Source: Neocallimastix lanati (nom. inval.) (lineage: Eukaryota; Neocallimastigomycota; Neocallimastigomycetes; Neocallimastigales; Neocallimastigaceae). Taken from it: a stretch of 64,000 nucleotides of DNA. The notes under the pieces were generated by a model. It searched no databases. It had not been told where the DNA came from and saw only the letters and a program-made list of their open reading frames with translations. Below, one piece after another: positions 24,270 through 37,869 of the stretch (its first letter is position 1; each line of letters starts with the position of its first letter). The translations under genes were made by a program, and so were the position numbers. The stretch lies in NCBI GenBank assembly GCA_016946835.1, contig JACVTC010000006.1, forward strand, positions 696,501 through 760,500, written 5' to 3'.

Positions 24270-24502
24270 TGTTAAATATTGTGGCAGTGTTTAGATACAA
24301 AATACTAAATATACATTTTAATACATTATCAATTACATTGTAAATATAAATTTATATAACTATAAAAAAAAAAAAAAAAATAATAATCTTAGCAGTAAGA
24401 AATAAATAAATTAAAAAGTAAACAAATAAAAACATAAGTTCATCTGAAATTATATTAAGAATTTTTATTAATATTTATTGTGTATTCCAAACCTAAACTT
24501 AA
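24270..24502 (+). repeat. 5' LTR of element E
   Basis: About 233 bp from TGTTAAAT to just before the primer site; the exact end is uncertain by a few bases. Confidence 0.8.
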
Positions 24503-24503
24503 T

Positions 24504-24518
24504 AGATTAAAAGTCTCA
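24504..24518 (+). other. Primer binding site of element E, tRNA-Lys(UUU) anticodon arm
   Basis: AGATTAAAAGTCTCA. Its complement TGAGACTTTTAATCT carries the loop CUUUUAA of tRNA-Lys(UUU). It differs from the other copia sites here by the single base that separates the UUU and CUU anticodons. Confidence 0.8.
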
Positions 24519-24753
24519 ACGACTCTATGTAAGGTATTATTGTATTATTTGGTTAAATAATTAGTTTTACAAAAGTGATTACTTTGAAATCACTAAATTA
24601 ATTTCAAAATTTAAATATTGAAATTTACATTATAAAATTAAAAATTAAAAATTTTGATTAAAATTTAAACAAAGGATTTAAAATTTTAAAACAATTAAAA
24701 TTAATAAATTATTAATCAAAATTTAAATTTTATAAATTAAATAAACATAAAAC

Positions 24754-27700
24754 ATGGATTCTAAAAATAATGAGTCCTCTAACTCATCAAACAACATAGC
24801 TAGTACCAGTAATAATTCAAGAGAAAAAGAAACCTTGGATAATTCTGAACTGGTAAATAAAGGTTTACAAAAACTTTTAGAAGCTATAAACAACAATAAT
24901 CATAATAATCTTGAATAAATAACAAACGCATTTATAAAAACCACTGAAAATATGAAAATAAGAAGTAATAATGAAGACTATAATAGTATCAATGTAAATA
25001 CTAAAGGTGATGAAGGAACAAATAATGTTCCTTTTCACATTAAAAACTTTCATTTAACTTCTATTAATTTTCAACAATGGTATAAACCTTTAGTACATCA
25101 CCTTATTTCAACGGATTTAATAAATTTCATTGAAGTCCAAAAGGAAACCAAATCAATGAATCAACTGGAAATTAAAAAGGATAATAAAACCCAGTCAATA
25201 ATTGAATCTAGTCTTGATGAAGAGGGAAATGATGTACTAAAAGGATGTAAAACAGCGTTTGAAATGATGAGTAGATTAAAAGAAAGATATTATCAAACAG
25301 GTCAATCCTATATTGATAATATCGATAAACAAATTAAAGGCTTAAAAATTGAAGATAATGATTTTTTAAGCTATATACATAAAATGGACGAATTATATAA
25401 CCTTAGAAAAACAGAATGTGATAAATTAAATAAAGAATCACTAGATGATATTTATAAAATAACTCACATTTTTAAAGAACTTATAAATACCAGAATACAT
25501 CCTTTATTTGTCTATTTGGTTGATTGCAATTCTTATGACGAATTTAAAGAAAAAATGTACAAATTAAATTCGCTGATGGTAACAATAAAGAATTTAACTG
25601 ATAATAATAATTTCGATAAATATAATAACAATATAAACAGAGTCCAAAAGGGTAAGTTACCATACAACTTCAACTTTGATAAAAATAAAAATCAAAGAGA
25701 AAAGGTCCATATAGAAGACAACTATTGTTACATATGTGAAAAATATGGACATATAACTAAGAATTGCTATAAAATTAAAACCAACCAAAGCAATTCAAGT
25801 AATAATAAGATAAATAAAGGTAGAAAAAGAAAATTAAAGTTAAAAACTAAAAAATATAATAAAATATTTAAATCATGTAATGTTGAAAATAAAATTAAAA
25901 AACACACTAATCAACACTCTGATTCTGATTCAGATGATATAAAATCATTAAATTTTAATTCTAATTATGTCTCTTGTTCCCTCTCAAAAAATGATTTCAA
26001 AAAAGGCCACAACAACAAGAGAAAATACGAAGATATAAATACCTCCAAAAATCCGAATATATCCTCTACCTCTTGGATTATTGATAGTGGAACTGCTATC
26101 AATTTAATAAAAGACTGTAATAAATTAACAAATGTTAAGGAAATTGAAGAAAGAACAATTACTTATGCTAATGGAACTACTGAAATTATAAAATATGTTG
26201 GAATGCACAAAGGGGAATATAAAAATAAGTTTTTTTCCATACCAAATGTTTATTTCGCATCGAATATAAAAAATAATTTAATTTCGACAAACCATATATT
26301 AAATATGGGTTTTGAACTAAACATTAGAAAAATTAGAAATAAGAAGGTACTAACTATCACAAAGAATAATAAATATATTATTAATCTCAACTCAAACAAT
26401 GAAGGTTTATTTGTAATGAAATCAAAAGATTTACAAACTAACAATGATGTAAATTATGTTGAGGGTATAGATTGCTAGTAAATCATATTGAACATAACCT
26501 TTGGCATGCCAGACTTGGCCATTTTGTAAATAAGGAATTAGAAAGTTATGTTAAGGATCATACCCAAAATAAGCACATTTGTAAACAATGCAAAATTAGT
26601 AAAATGAAAAGGGCAAAGTTCAACACGTCAACAAATTAAACAACAAATCCTTTGGAATTGGTCCACACAGATGTCGTAGGCAAGCTCAAAATATCGAACA
26701 GTGGATTCAAATTTTATGTTAACCTTTTTAGACGATTATTCGAGAAAATGTTGGGTATATCCCATTAAAGCTAAAAATGAAGTCTTAGGAAATTTTGTGG
26801 ATTTCTACAAATTAATGAAAAATGTCTATGGATACCATATTAAAATACTGAAGTCTGATAGAGGTCTCGAATATATAAACAACAATTTTTCTAATTTTGT
26901 TCATGAAAATGGTATAAAATTTATCCATTCTGAAGCTGGCGCACATGAACAAAATGGTAAAGCGGAACGCTTAAACCAAACATTAAATAATTGCTCCATA
27001 ACGTTATTAAATTGGGCAAAACTTCCTCTTTGTTTCTGGGATGAGGCTATCGTTGTAGCTGCAAAATTATACAACTTAAATCCTCATCAAGGAAATAATA
27101 ATTTAGTTCCGGACGATGTCTTCTTCAATAAATTGTCAGATATTTCAAACCTAAAAGTTTTCGGATGCAAAGTAGCGTTCTTCAATAATTATAAAAAGGA
27201 TAAATACGAAAATAACGCAAAGCAAGGTATATAAAATCTTGTACCCAGATTTTAGATTTAGACACTAACTCTATCATCACTGCTAGGGATGTCTATTTTT
27301 TTGAAAATCTACCAGGTACTATTAATACTTATTTTTTTACTAATAAAATTATTAGTTCACTACTGGAAACATCCACTTCATCAATTGAGGGGGAAAGGTC
27401 GTCAAGCATAATTAATACTGATAAAACAGGACAATTGCATAAAGTGGATCACAACGAAGATACCAAAAATGATTTACATATTCCAGTTGAAAAGTCGGAT
27501 GATGGAAAATTATCAATAAATAATAAAGAGAATAATATATTATATGTTAAAACAAATGTTCCTCAAACATATAAACAAGCGTTAGAATCAGCTGATCGTG
27601 AAAAATGGAAAATAGCGATAACTAAAGAATTTAAAAATATTTATGATAATCATGTCACAACAGTTGTTGACAGTAGTGAAATACCTAAAGATGCAAATAT

Positions 27701-29069
27701 ACTTGATGGTACATGGGTATTCACGATTAAAGATGACGGAATAAGAAAAGCCAGGTTTGTAATCAGAGGCTTCAAACAAATTAAAGGGAAGGATTTCATT
27801 GACACATATGCTCCGACTTTACAATCTGATAGTTTAAGAATTACTATTGCCATAGCATCTATAATGAATTGGAATATAATGCAAATCGATATAAAAGCAG
27901 CATACCTAAATGCTGAATTGAAAGAAAAAATATTTGTAAAAATTCCAGAAGGAGACAAGAATTTTAATAAAGAGAAATACTGGTTATTAAATAAAGCTTT
28001 GTACGGCTTAAAACAAAGCGGAAGAGCTTGGAATAAGGAAATTACAAAATTTCTAAAAAGTATAGGATTACATCAATTAGATACTGACGAATGTATATTT
28101 TGTAAGTATAATAAGAATCATAATTTATATGAAATTTTAAATTTATACGTTGATGACATATTATTAACCGGTAATGAAGATGAAATTAAAGAAATTATCA
28201 ACAAAATTAAAAGAAAATACAAAATATCTAAAGAATCAATTGCTAATAAAATCATTGGTATTAATATTATGAAAGCTAAAAAGGGCTATAAAATTAATCA
28301 AAAGGATTATATTGATAAAATCGTCAAAAAATACATGATGCATAAAACTAAAAGAATCTATACTCCATGCCATAGGATAACTATGGAACAAAGGGAAAAT
28401 TCCAGGTTGGTAGATGTAACCAGTTACAAATCACTTTTAGGAGCATTACTTTATATCGCTGTTAAAACGAGACCGGGTATAGCATTCTCGGTAAATCAAC
28501 TTGCCAGAAACTGTGAAAAGCCAACGAAAGCTGATTATGATTCTGCTATGATGACCTTGCAATACTTAAAGTCAACAAAAGAAAAGTCAATTTACTATAA
28601 TGGTAATGAAACTTTAGTTGGATATTCTGACTCAGACTGGGGAGGTGATGAATCAACAAGAAGATCAACAAGTGGTTTTATATTCCTCTTGGGAAATGCT
28701 CCAATAGTTTGGAAATCACAAACACAAAAATGTGTTACATTATCTTCTGCCGAAGCAGAATGTGTTAGTCTCATTGAATGCACCAAACATGCATTAAAAT
28801 TAAGAAAAATCATAAAAGAAATTACTAACAAAGAATTAAATATAAAGATCTTTGTAGATAATAATGCATGCAAAGCTATGGTTGAAATTGAAAATGCCAG
28901 AGGCAGAATAAAACATATGGACATAAAGTACAAATTCATTTACGAAAATATAACAAAAAACAAAATAAATTTGGAAAAGATCGAGTCCAATAAAATGGCA
29001 GCAGATCCACTTACTAAATGTATTTCCGGACCAAAAATGTCCATCTATTCTAAATACATATTCGATTAA
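24754..29069 (+). pseudogene. Element E coding region (gag-protease, integrase, RT-RNase H), broken
   Basis: A gag N-terminus starts at 24754. The gag core runs from about 25030 (NFQQWYKPLVHHL, as in UBN2-type copia gag), with the knuckle CYICEKYGHITKNC near 25730. Protease WIIDSGTAINLI is near 26075. The pre-integrase finger lies at about 26500-26600 and the integrase core at about 26640-27100, with DDYSRKCW and HEQNGKAERLNQ. The RT-RNase H part (27435-29069) is one long open frame with LYVDDILLTG near 28150, SSAEAECVSL near 28750 and the end motif ADPLTKC. The element is broken in a few places, mainly in the first half. Confidence 0.9.
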
Positions 29070-29235
29070 AAGAAAAATATATATTTGTATTCATATATTC
29101 TTAAAACTCTATTCTTATCTATATTAATATTACTAATTTTTATATTATATCATATTATATTTACTGATGACATTTATTAATATCTTAAAAAAAAAAAAAA
29201 AAAAAATTTCAATGTAATTTCTAATGTAGGGGGAA

Positions 29236-29295
29236 TGTTAAATATTGTGGCAGTGTTTAGATACAAAATACTAAATATACATTTTAATACATTAT
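29236..29295 (+). repeat. 3' LTR of element E, truncated
   Basis: The first 60 bases equal those at 24270. The rest is replaced by gypsy fossil F. Confidence 0.85.
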
Positions 29296-30560
29296 TCTAA
29301 GAAAATTGAGATTGTCCCATAATTTAGCTGAAGATTCGGTTAATACTCCATTTAATATTTCATTTGCTATAATATTAGATATTTGTCCAAAACTTTGACT
29401 GAATTATGTAAAGATTTAAAATTAAGACAATTTAATAGTCTTCCTGGAGAATATGAAACCGTTGATATTATGTGTCATGGTCGTATTTAGGAAGCATTAG
29501 ATGATGATGTTATCACTGATGCTATTGCTGTTTGTTTATTTTTTACAATCAACACTTAATCTTTTATTGTTGATATTTGTATTATTAATCATGACAGTAT
29601 TTATTTTGATTTATTAATTATCTTTAAAACTATTGGAATAAATGATTTCTTTAATCATACTAAATCTAAAACCTTATGTCATCTCAATTCTAATAATACT
29701 TTGGATGTTATTGTTCCTATATTAGCTGATCAAGAGTCTGAATATGTTCCTTGTTTTATTAAATATATTGGTCCTATTAAAATATTAATTCTTTAAAATT
29801 TGATTTAAAAATTAATTCAGATAAATTTTAGACAATCAACAAAATACACTAAATAATTTTGCAATGACTGCTGCTCCACTTTATAAAATTTTAAAAAAAA
29901 ACCTTTTATTTGGACTGATGAACAATGAAGGCAGTTTCAATAAACTAAAAGAAGTTTTAATATCTGCCACTATTATACACTTTCAAAATTTTGATAAACA
30001 ATTTATTATTAGAACCGACATCTATAAAGACTGTATTGAAGTATTCTTTATAAAGACGAAGAGGACAACATAAAAAAACCCATTTACTTTGTAAGGAAGG
30101 TCTTTAAATAAAGCGGAATTAAATTACAGTATAACTGATTTAGAAGGAACTGCTGTTTATTATTGCATTACTAAATTTAAATATTACATTTCTAGAAATA
30201 AATATGAAACTCAATTATACACTGATCATAAGCCTTTATTAGGATTATTTAAATACAAAAAGTCAAGTAATATAAGACAAATAAGATGGTGCAAAAGAGT
30301 GAAAGTTATATATGAATTTGATAAAAAGAATTGCTTGGCAATCTCAAAAACAAATTTTAATAAGGACAATAAATATATTCAAATAAAGAAGACATAACTA
30401 TTTTATTCGAATGGAATTATAAATAAAGACAACAAAAATGAAATAATTCAAAATAAAATAATCAACAAACCACAGATTAACTATATGAATAAAATAAATA
30501 AGATTAAAATAAAATATAATAAAAATAGAATAAAAATTTTTTGAAATAAAAATTCAAAAT
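29296..30560 (+). mobile_element. Ty3/gypsy fossil F, A-type, internally deleted
   Basis: Remnants match element A in order: a block like LLDISPKARADL (about 29360-29400), protease-region sequence with SLPGEYETV and CHGRI (about 29440-29490), then RNase H with FIIRTD near 30000 and the following RNase H part to about 30330. Most of the RT is gone. Many breaks; an old copy of the A family. Confidence 0.8.
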
Positions 30561-31599
30561 TCAAAAATTTTTCAAAAAATAAAAATATGAAGGAAAAATG
30601 GTGGTTTATAATTTGAAAATTCTATTTTTATTTAATGTACATTAAATAATATTTTATTATACTAAATAATTTATAATAAAAATTAATTTTATAATATATA
30701 TATTTTTTATGAGATTATTAATTTTATTTTGTTTATTAAAAAATTTTCGAAAAAATTTTTTCTTATCCTAACTGAAATTATCCTTTAAAAGGTTATTTTT
30801 ATCATATTATATCCTAATTCTCTAATTGAATGATGATTTTAGAAGCAAAATATTTAGAACACAATAAAAATTATTAAAAATACTAATATTTAAATAAAAA
30901 AATAACATACTAATTGTAAAATTAATTAAATTATTGTGAAATAAAAAATTGAATTAAAAAAAATACAACTATACATATTTATTTTATTTATGAAATTGTT
31001 ATTTTTTTTATGTATTATTAAAATTTAATATAAATATTTATTATTATGATTTTTAATTATTAAAAAAAAAAAATGAATTTAATCATCATATTTGTTTCAA
31101 TATAGACTATGGAATTTGTATTATTATTAAAAAAAAAGGAACTCCAAAAATAAATATTTAATATGGAAGAATTGTTTTTTATAAAATATTTGAATATTCT
31201 ATATTCTATTTCTTTTTGTGTTCTTCGTTTTGTTTTTTATTAAATACAACATTAATGTATATTTAGATTAAATATTTAATATAAATTTAATTTAATTTTT
31301 AAATAATTTATATAAAATTGATTTAAACTAAATAAAAAAATAATCAAATTGAAAATACAATATAAATGAATGAAATTATATATTAATACAATTAATTTAT
31401 TTATTAAAATTTTATTAATTTCTTTTTTATTTTTGGAATTTTATGATATTATTTTGAACTTGATTTTTAATTATTACTATATAAAAATCAAGAATCATTT
31501 AACATTCATATATCTTTAAAAAGTTACTAATAATAATAATAAAAATGATATATATATTTATTTATTATTATTTTTATTATTATTATATAAATATTGTTT

Positions 31600-31627
31600 A
31601 AAAAAAGTGATAAAAATCACTTTTTTT
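31600..31627. repeat. Hairpin with flanking A/T runs
   Basis: Perfect 12-bp arms AAAAAAAGTGAT / ATCACTTTTTTT around a 4-base loop. Confidence 0.7.
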
Positions 31628-31904
31628 TAATAACTGAACTCAATAATCACAAAAATATGTAAAATATATTTTATTTACAAAAAAAAAAATTCAAGAATAG
31701 GATATATAATTTTTAGTTGGTTGATTTGTTTTTATTTATACATGTAAATCTATAGATTCTTTTATATTAGATATTGAAATAAATATATCTATACTTTTTT
31801 TAAAATATCACCAATTATTTTAAAAAAATAATAAATTAAAATATTAAATTAAAAATAATAAATAGAATAATAAATAAAATAATAAAATATTTAATATTGT
31901 ATGT

Positions 31905-32021
31905 ATGTTCAATATAGATGCATTCAGTGCATGTTTACAGCATTATGAGCATGTTATTCGATGTTGTTTCACTGCATTTCATGCTCTAGTTTTATCGTTC
32001 ATAAACAGTGTAGTTTTATAA
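31905..32021 (+). CDS. Short G+C-richer open frame (38 aa), doubtful
   Basis: An ATG-started frame reads MFNIDAFSAC..., is rich in Cys, His and Phe, and ends at TAA. Its base composition stands out from the surrounding desert. It has no recognised family, and GCAT words recur in it with a 7-bp inverted pair GAGCATG/CATGCTC, so it may instead be a remnant of a repeat or a structured RNA. Confidence 0.2.
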   Translation: MFNIDAFSACLQHYEHVIRCCFTAFHALVLSFINSVVL

Positions 32022-33392
32022 TATTAATTGAATATCTTAGCTATGTTGTTCATATATTAATATAAGTCACTTGATTAGGATATATGTATTTGTATGCCAA
32101 ACTATGTTCAAAATTATTGTTTGAAGATATTAAAAAAATTATGGATTAAATAGAATATTATTATTTTATTAAAATTAATTACTTTCACTTAAAAATTCTT
32201 ATTAAAAACTAAACTTTAAATATTATAATTGCCATTCTCCAAGAAAGAACAATATCTCTTTGAATTATATCAAATACAGTTTGCTTATTAATCTTTTAGG
32301 AATAATTGTTATATTTACATGACGATCTATGTAATTTTTATGATTTTTACAATTATTTTTACAATAATATATCTATTTTCTTTTATTATTTATTCTTTAT
32401 ATTATGATTAATATTTAAGATTGTAATACTCCATATTGTATAAAAAGTCAATATAATTTATTCTTATCTATTATTATTTATTATTTATTTCTTAAATATA
32501 AATAATAAATAATAAATTATAAAGATAAAATGTTTATGATTATAATATATTAACCTAATTTTTAAATAATAGATAAATAAATTATTTATTGATTAATTTT
32601 TGTTTTAATTATATTATTATTATTAATTTATATCATTATATAATATTTTATTGAAATAAACTATATCTTGTATCTTATTTAATAAAAGAACAAAGTTATA
32701 TTAATGAATAAAAGTTTATTCATTGTTTAATTTTATAAGAAAGTTTCTATTAAATTAATCATAAATTAATAAAATGAGTATTAATTATGTATGAAAATAA
32801 TCAATTAAAAATAATTATAGTTTAAAGATAATTAAGATATATTTTAATAATAATTATGTTTAATTAAAGACAATAATTTGTTAGATATAAATTCAAAAAT
32901 AAAATAATGCTTATGTAATACCTTTCTTAACTAAATTATTAAATATGAATTATAAAATTAAACCGTAATTATAACTAAATAATAATTTTTATAATAATAA
33001 ATCATTTTAATAAAATATTATTATTTTGTTTTTAATATAATTTTTATAGGATTATATATAATAGAAAAATTAGTTAAAATAATTAATTTGAAAATGCATT
33101 AAAATTTATTTTTATTGAATTAATCTTACAAATATTAAAGAAATTACCAATTCAATTTTTAATTTATGTTAAATATTATTATAGAGTTTGGAAAAGAATT
33201 ATTCATAATATTATTTAACTTTATAATCATTAATTTATTATTTAATTTAAATTTATTTAAATAATAATTGTTTTTATTTTGATTCTTCTTTAAGAATAAT
33301 CAAAGTATAAAAATGTAATCCATTAGTATTCTTAAAATAATTTAATTACTATATTAACTAATTATATATATTTATTGTACTTTAAATTCAAT

Positions 33393-33488
33393 TAATAAAA
33401 ATAATTAAATGAAAATGATTTGGTTATCAACATAAATTAATTAATATATATTAAGAATTAAATCATTTTCGTTTAATTATTTTTATTA
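33393..33488. repeat. 28-bp inverted repeat with 40-bp spacer
   Basis: Arms 33393-33420 and 33461-33488 pair with one mismatch. Could be the trace of a small foldback element. Confidence 0.7.
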
Positions 33489-34554
33489 AAGTGTTTTATA
33501 CATATACTAATTTTTATAGTTCTTTGATACTTTATTTATTTTGAACTTTTAGTTTAATAATAATTACTATATTTTAATGGTAATACTATTATTAAAGTAA
33601 TTTTAATGATTTAAAATATTAATATGTGTTGTTTATAATGTCTTATATCATTATTATAATATATACAATTATAAACAGCTTAATCTTCTAATATATTAGT
33701 TATATTTAAATATTATATAATTTAAAATTATTATTATAAGTATTAATGAAGTTTCATTAATAATTATTTTTATTTTTTTATTTAAATTAATAATTTTACA
33801 ATCTAGAAAAAATTTTTATTATCTTCAGTATTAAATATGAAGATGTAATAAATAATGGTATAATTTTAAAATATAGAATTTTTAAATATATTGAAATTTT
33901 ATTAGCTTAGTTACAAACATAAATATATATAAATATATTAATCTTTATGTTATTATTTCATTTTATATTTTAAAATCATATATTTCATCTTTGTATATAT
34001 AAAATAATGAGTATAATGAAATTAAAAATCAAATAATGTAATGTATTGATGCTCTACCGTTTTCTATTTTAAGTATTATTGGAATTTAAGTTTTTAATCT
34101 ACAATGCGAATAAATATTATATTTATTTATGAATTTTTTGATTATATTTTAATATATATAAAATAATTAAAATTTTACATTTATTTATATTTTATTCAAT
34201 ACTTACTTCATAATAAAATTTTTTAAAACGTTTTAATAATATTAAGAAATAATAAGAAATTCTTGTTCAAAAATAAATATAGCATTATTAAAATAGTTAA
34301 TTAAAGAATTTAGTGAATAGTATAATTATTAATTTCAATTTCATAGGATTAATTTTAATTAAAACTAGAAATTCAATGAACCAAAAATTGAACATTTTAC
34401 TTAAGAGGCCATAGTTAATAATTCAAAACTTTTATTATTTGCTAAATATGTTCAATATGTTTGGGTCTAGATTTAATAAAATTAAAATATATACACCTTC
34501 TACATATTTAATCAAAAGGATCAATTTAGAAAAGTATTCATATGTTTAAATTTA

Positions 34555-34612
34555 TTGTTGTAAATATATAACATATATAATTATGTTATATATGTTTTAT
34601 ATTTACAACAAA
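34555..34612. repeat. Long near-perfect hairpin
   Basis: Arms starting TTGTTGTAAATATA and ending TATATTTACAACAA, about 25 bp with one mismatch and a very short loop. Confidence 0.75.
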
Positions 34613-37600
34613 TTTAATCTTTTGAAAAATTAAATCCCACTTAGAAATTACTTTTTTGATAAATTTTTTTGTATCAAAGTTTTTAAATACATTTATCAAT
34701 AATTTATCTATTTTTTTATTAATCAAGATTAATTTCAATTAATTCAATAACTTTCCACTTGATCACAAATATCTTAAGTATGACTTTTATATTCTTTCTC
34801 TTATAATTAGTCGAAATTCATTCAATTATTATTAGTAACTTAAATAAGATAAAGAAATAAATTATTTTTATAACTATTGGTAACTTTAATAAGATAAAAA
34901 TGAAATAACATTAACATAAATGAAAATTTTCTTTAGAATCTTTAAACATTTGAATTCGAATGTAAATCAAAAATTATGTTTTCAATATTCAAATCAATTA
35001 TATTCATAATTATCGATTTAAAAAGTGGATATATACTATATTCAAAAAATAAAATAATAATATAATATAAATTTTAAAACATCTTATCATTTATAAAGTT
35101 TATATATTAATAAAGGTATGAAATAGATATGAAAAAAGTATGTTGAAAAATCAAGTCATTGGTTACAATAATGTATAAGAATAATAATATAATTCTTATG
35201 AATTTATAATTATTAAATATAATTAGATAAATATTAAATATTAAAACCTAAAATGAATTAAATAATCAAAGAATTTAAATAATATATAATTTATTTATTA
35301 TTATTATATATAATATAAAATATAATTTTAATTAAAATTGTTGAAATATTTATTTTTTTAAATATATTTAAATATTTAAAATGTAACTTAGAAATATTAT
35401 ATAAATTAATAGTCCCTTAATATTAAATTAATTTTTAGAAGTAAAAATTAAAAATCCATTCAATGTTAATTCTTTTTATTTTAATATATATTACTTGTAG
35501 AGAATATTTTTAATAAATAAATTTCATTATTAAAGTATATTTATATATTATAAAAATATTCTTTCTCTATTTATTATATATATGTGATTTATTTTTTGAT
35601 TTATATTTTGTTTGATATTTTTGTAGATTATAAATATTTTAAAATACTAGTTGGAAATTCAAGAACATAAAATTATTTCTAATAATTAATATCCAATAAT
35701 ATAAAATTTAATACGTTTTACTAAAATAAAGGATACATAAAGTATTTTAAATTTTTCATATTAAAATTAATTTAATTAAACATAGTAAAAATAGAGAATA
35801 AAATAAATTTAATTTAAAATATAATGAATTCTATATTTCCATTTTCTGTGGTGTCATTAATAAAATTTAAAATTTAAAAGAAATGTTTAATTTATAATTA
35901 ATTTACTAGTAAGTAACAAATTACTTTCTTTTCAAAATTTGCTTTAAAAAAAACATTAATATTCTTTTATAAATAATAAATTATTTTTATATTTATAATA
36001 AGTATTTGCATAAATGATTATTAAAAATTATTATATATTTTATTAAATAATACTTAAATTATTTTTAATAATAGTCATTAATTTAATTATTAAATTATTT
36101 TCGTATTATTATTTATTTAATTATATTTAATATATTAATAATCAGTATTAAACTACTTAAAAAATATAAGCGTATTTCACAATACTCTTTAATGTTAGTT
36201 ATTCTTATGGTTAAATAATTTCAATTTTCCAATTATTTGAATGTGATTTATAATTTTTTATTAAATATAATATTATAAAATTTATTGATGTTTATTGATC
36301 TGTTATTTATTTTATTTTGTTGATATTTCAGGATCAAATATTGTCATTAATATTGCAATATTTCAATTTTCTTATAAAATATGGTAATCTAAAGTAATCA
36401 CTGATTAGTTTTAATAAAAATTAATATAGATTTATAAACAATTTTGATAAATATATAATAATTTATATAAATTTCTTTATAATATCACAGTTATTTAATT
36501 GTTATTCTGTTCAAAATATAAATTCTTGTTCAAAACCTTTAAATTTTATATTATTTAATAACCAAAGAATAAAAGAAATAAAAACTATGTTATTACGCAA
36601 TAATATAGTTTCCTATTAAATTAAATTTTCGTAATGTTTTAATATCATTTATATTTATTTAAATTTAATTAATTAATAATGATATAAAATATTTATTTTC
36701 AAGAATTGAATTTAGGAAAGAATTAGTATTACTAAACTAACATTATTATTTATAAAATATAAATACAAACAATATATTTTCATTATATATTATTCTCTAA
36801 TATAATATCTGAATTTTCAGATCTTAAATTTTATTTTTTACTAATTATTTTCAATCAAGATTATGAAATTGAAATTAATATTATTTAATGCTTTTTTTGC
36901 TAGATATGTTTATATCAAATTTTAATGTTATTAATTTGAAATATATTTAATAATTTATTAAAAATATTCTGTGAAATTATTAACTTTTTAATTTGAATAC
37001 TCTATATTTTGTAAACCATAAAACATATATAAAACAAATATATAGTTTTTTCGTTAAGGAAAATAGATTTTTAAACCATTATAAATAATAATAATGATAT
37101 TAATAATACTTAGTTGATACTAAAACTGATGATAGCATTGATTCAAAATTCATTTATCAATTTGAAAAAGCTATCTAATTTAAACAAATTAATTTATTTT
37201 AAAATAAACTATTTAATTAATGATTATATTATAAATATTTTTTAAAATTAAACTAAATTAATTAAATAAATATAATAAAAAATTCTATCAAATTGAAAAA
37301 ATATAAATGTTAACTATATAGTTAATTACTAAAAATAAAATAAATAAAATATAATTATTCAAATAATAATCTTTAATTTATTATTTTTCTCTTTTTAAAT
37401 TTAAAGATATAATATAAAGATTCTTATATAGTAAAAAATAAAATTTTTCACTTATTTCTTTAGAAACTTGTTATATTTTATTTAAATAATATAGACTTAT
37501 TAAAATAAAATAATTATTATTTTTGAATGAAATTTAAAATAAATAATATTTTAAATAGCATATATCTCTTTATATTAAATTTACAATTCTTCTTATTAAA

Positions 37601-37869
37601 ATTTATCTTAAATTTGTTTAATATTATTTATTTCATTTTCTTCTTTTTAGAAGCTTCTTTATTTTTAGAACGTGGATTAGTTAAGCGCACTTAATTTAAA
37701 AAATAATATCCCAAAGAATTATCATTCTATTATATTTCCATTGGCTTGATTTATGGGATTATTCCTTATTATATTCAGAAGATTAAAGGTTTAATATTAA
37801 CATTTTTAAAATTATCATTATAATAATTATAATTATTATAATTATTAATATTATTATGATTATTATTAT

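Larger units (their letters stand above)
24270..29295 (+). mobile_element. Ty1/copia LTR element E, nearly complete but broken
   Basis: The 5' LTR starts TGTTAAATATTGTGG at 24270. The 3' LTR starts with the same 60 bases at 29236 and is then lost. A clean polypurine tract GTAGGGGGAA (29226-29235) precedes it. The primer site matches the tRNA-Lys(UUU) anticodon arm. Gag, protease, integrase, RT and RNase H are in copia order. The identical first 60 bases of the LTRs suggest a fairly recent insertion, but that is little data. It has a few breaks. It lies inside the LTR of H. Confidence 0.92.
30561..37869. other. AT desert without recognisable genes
   Basis: Over 7 kb with no coding signal on either strand that I can support. 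It holds only low-complexity A/T sequence, a few good hairpins (31600-31627, 33393-33488, 34555-34612) and one G+C-richer bump at 31905-32021. It may be very old transposon dust. Confidence 0.6.
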
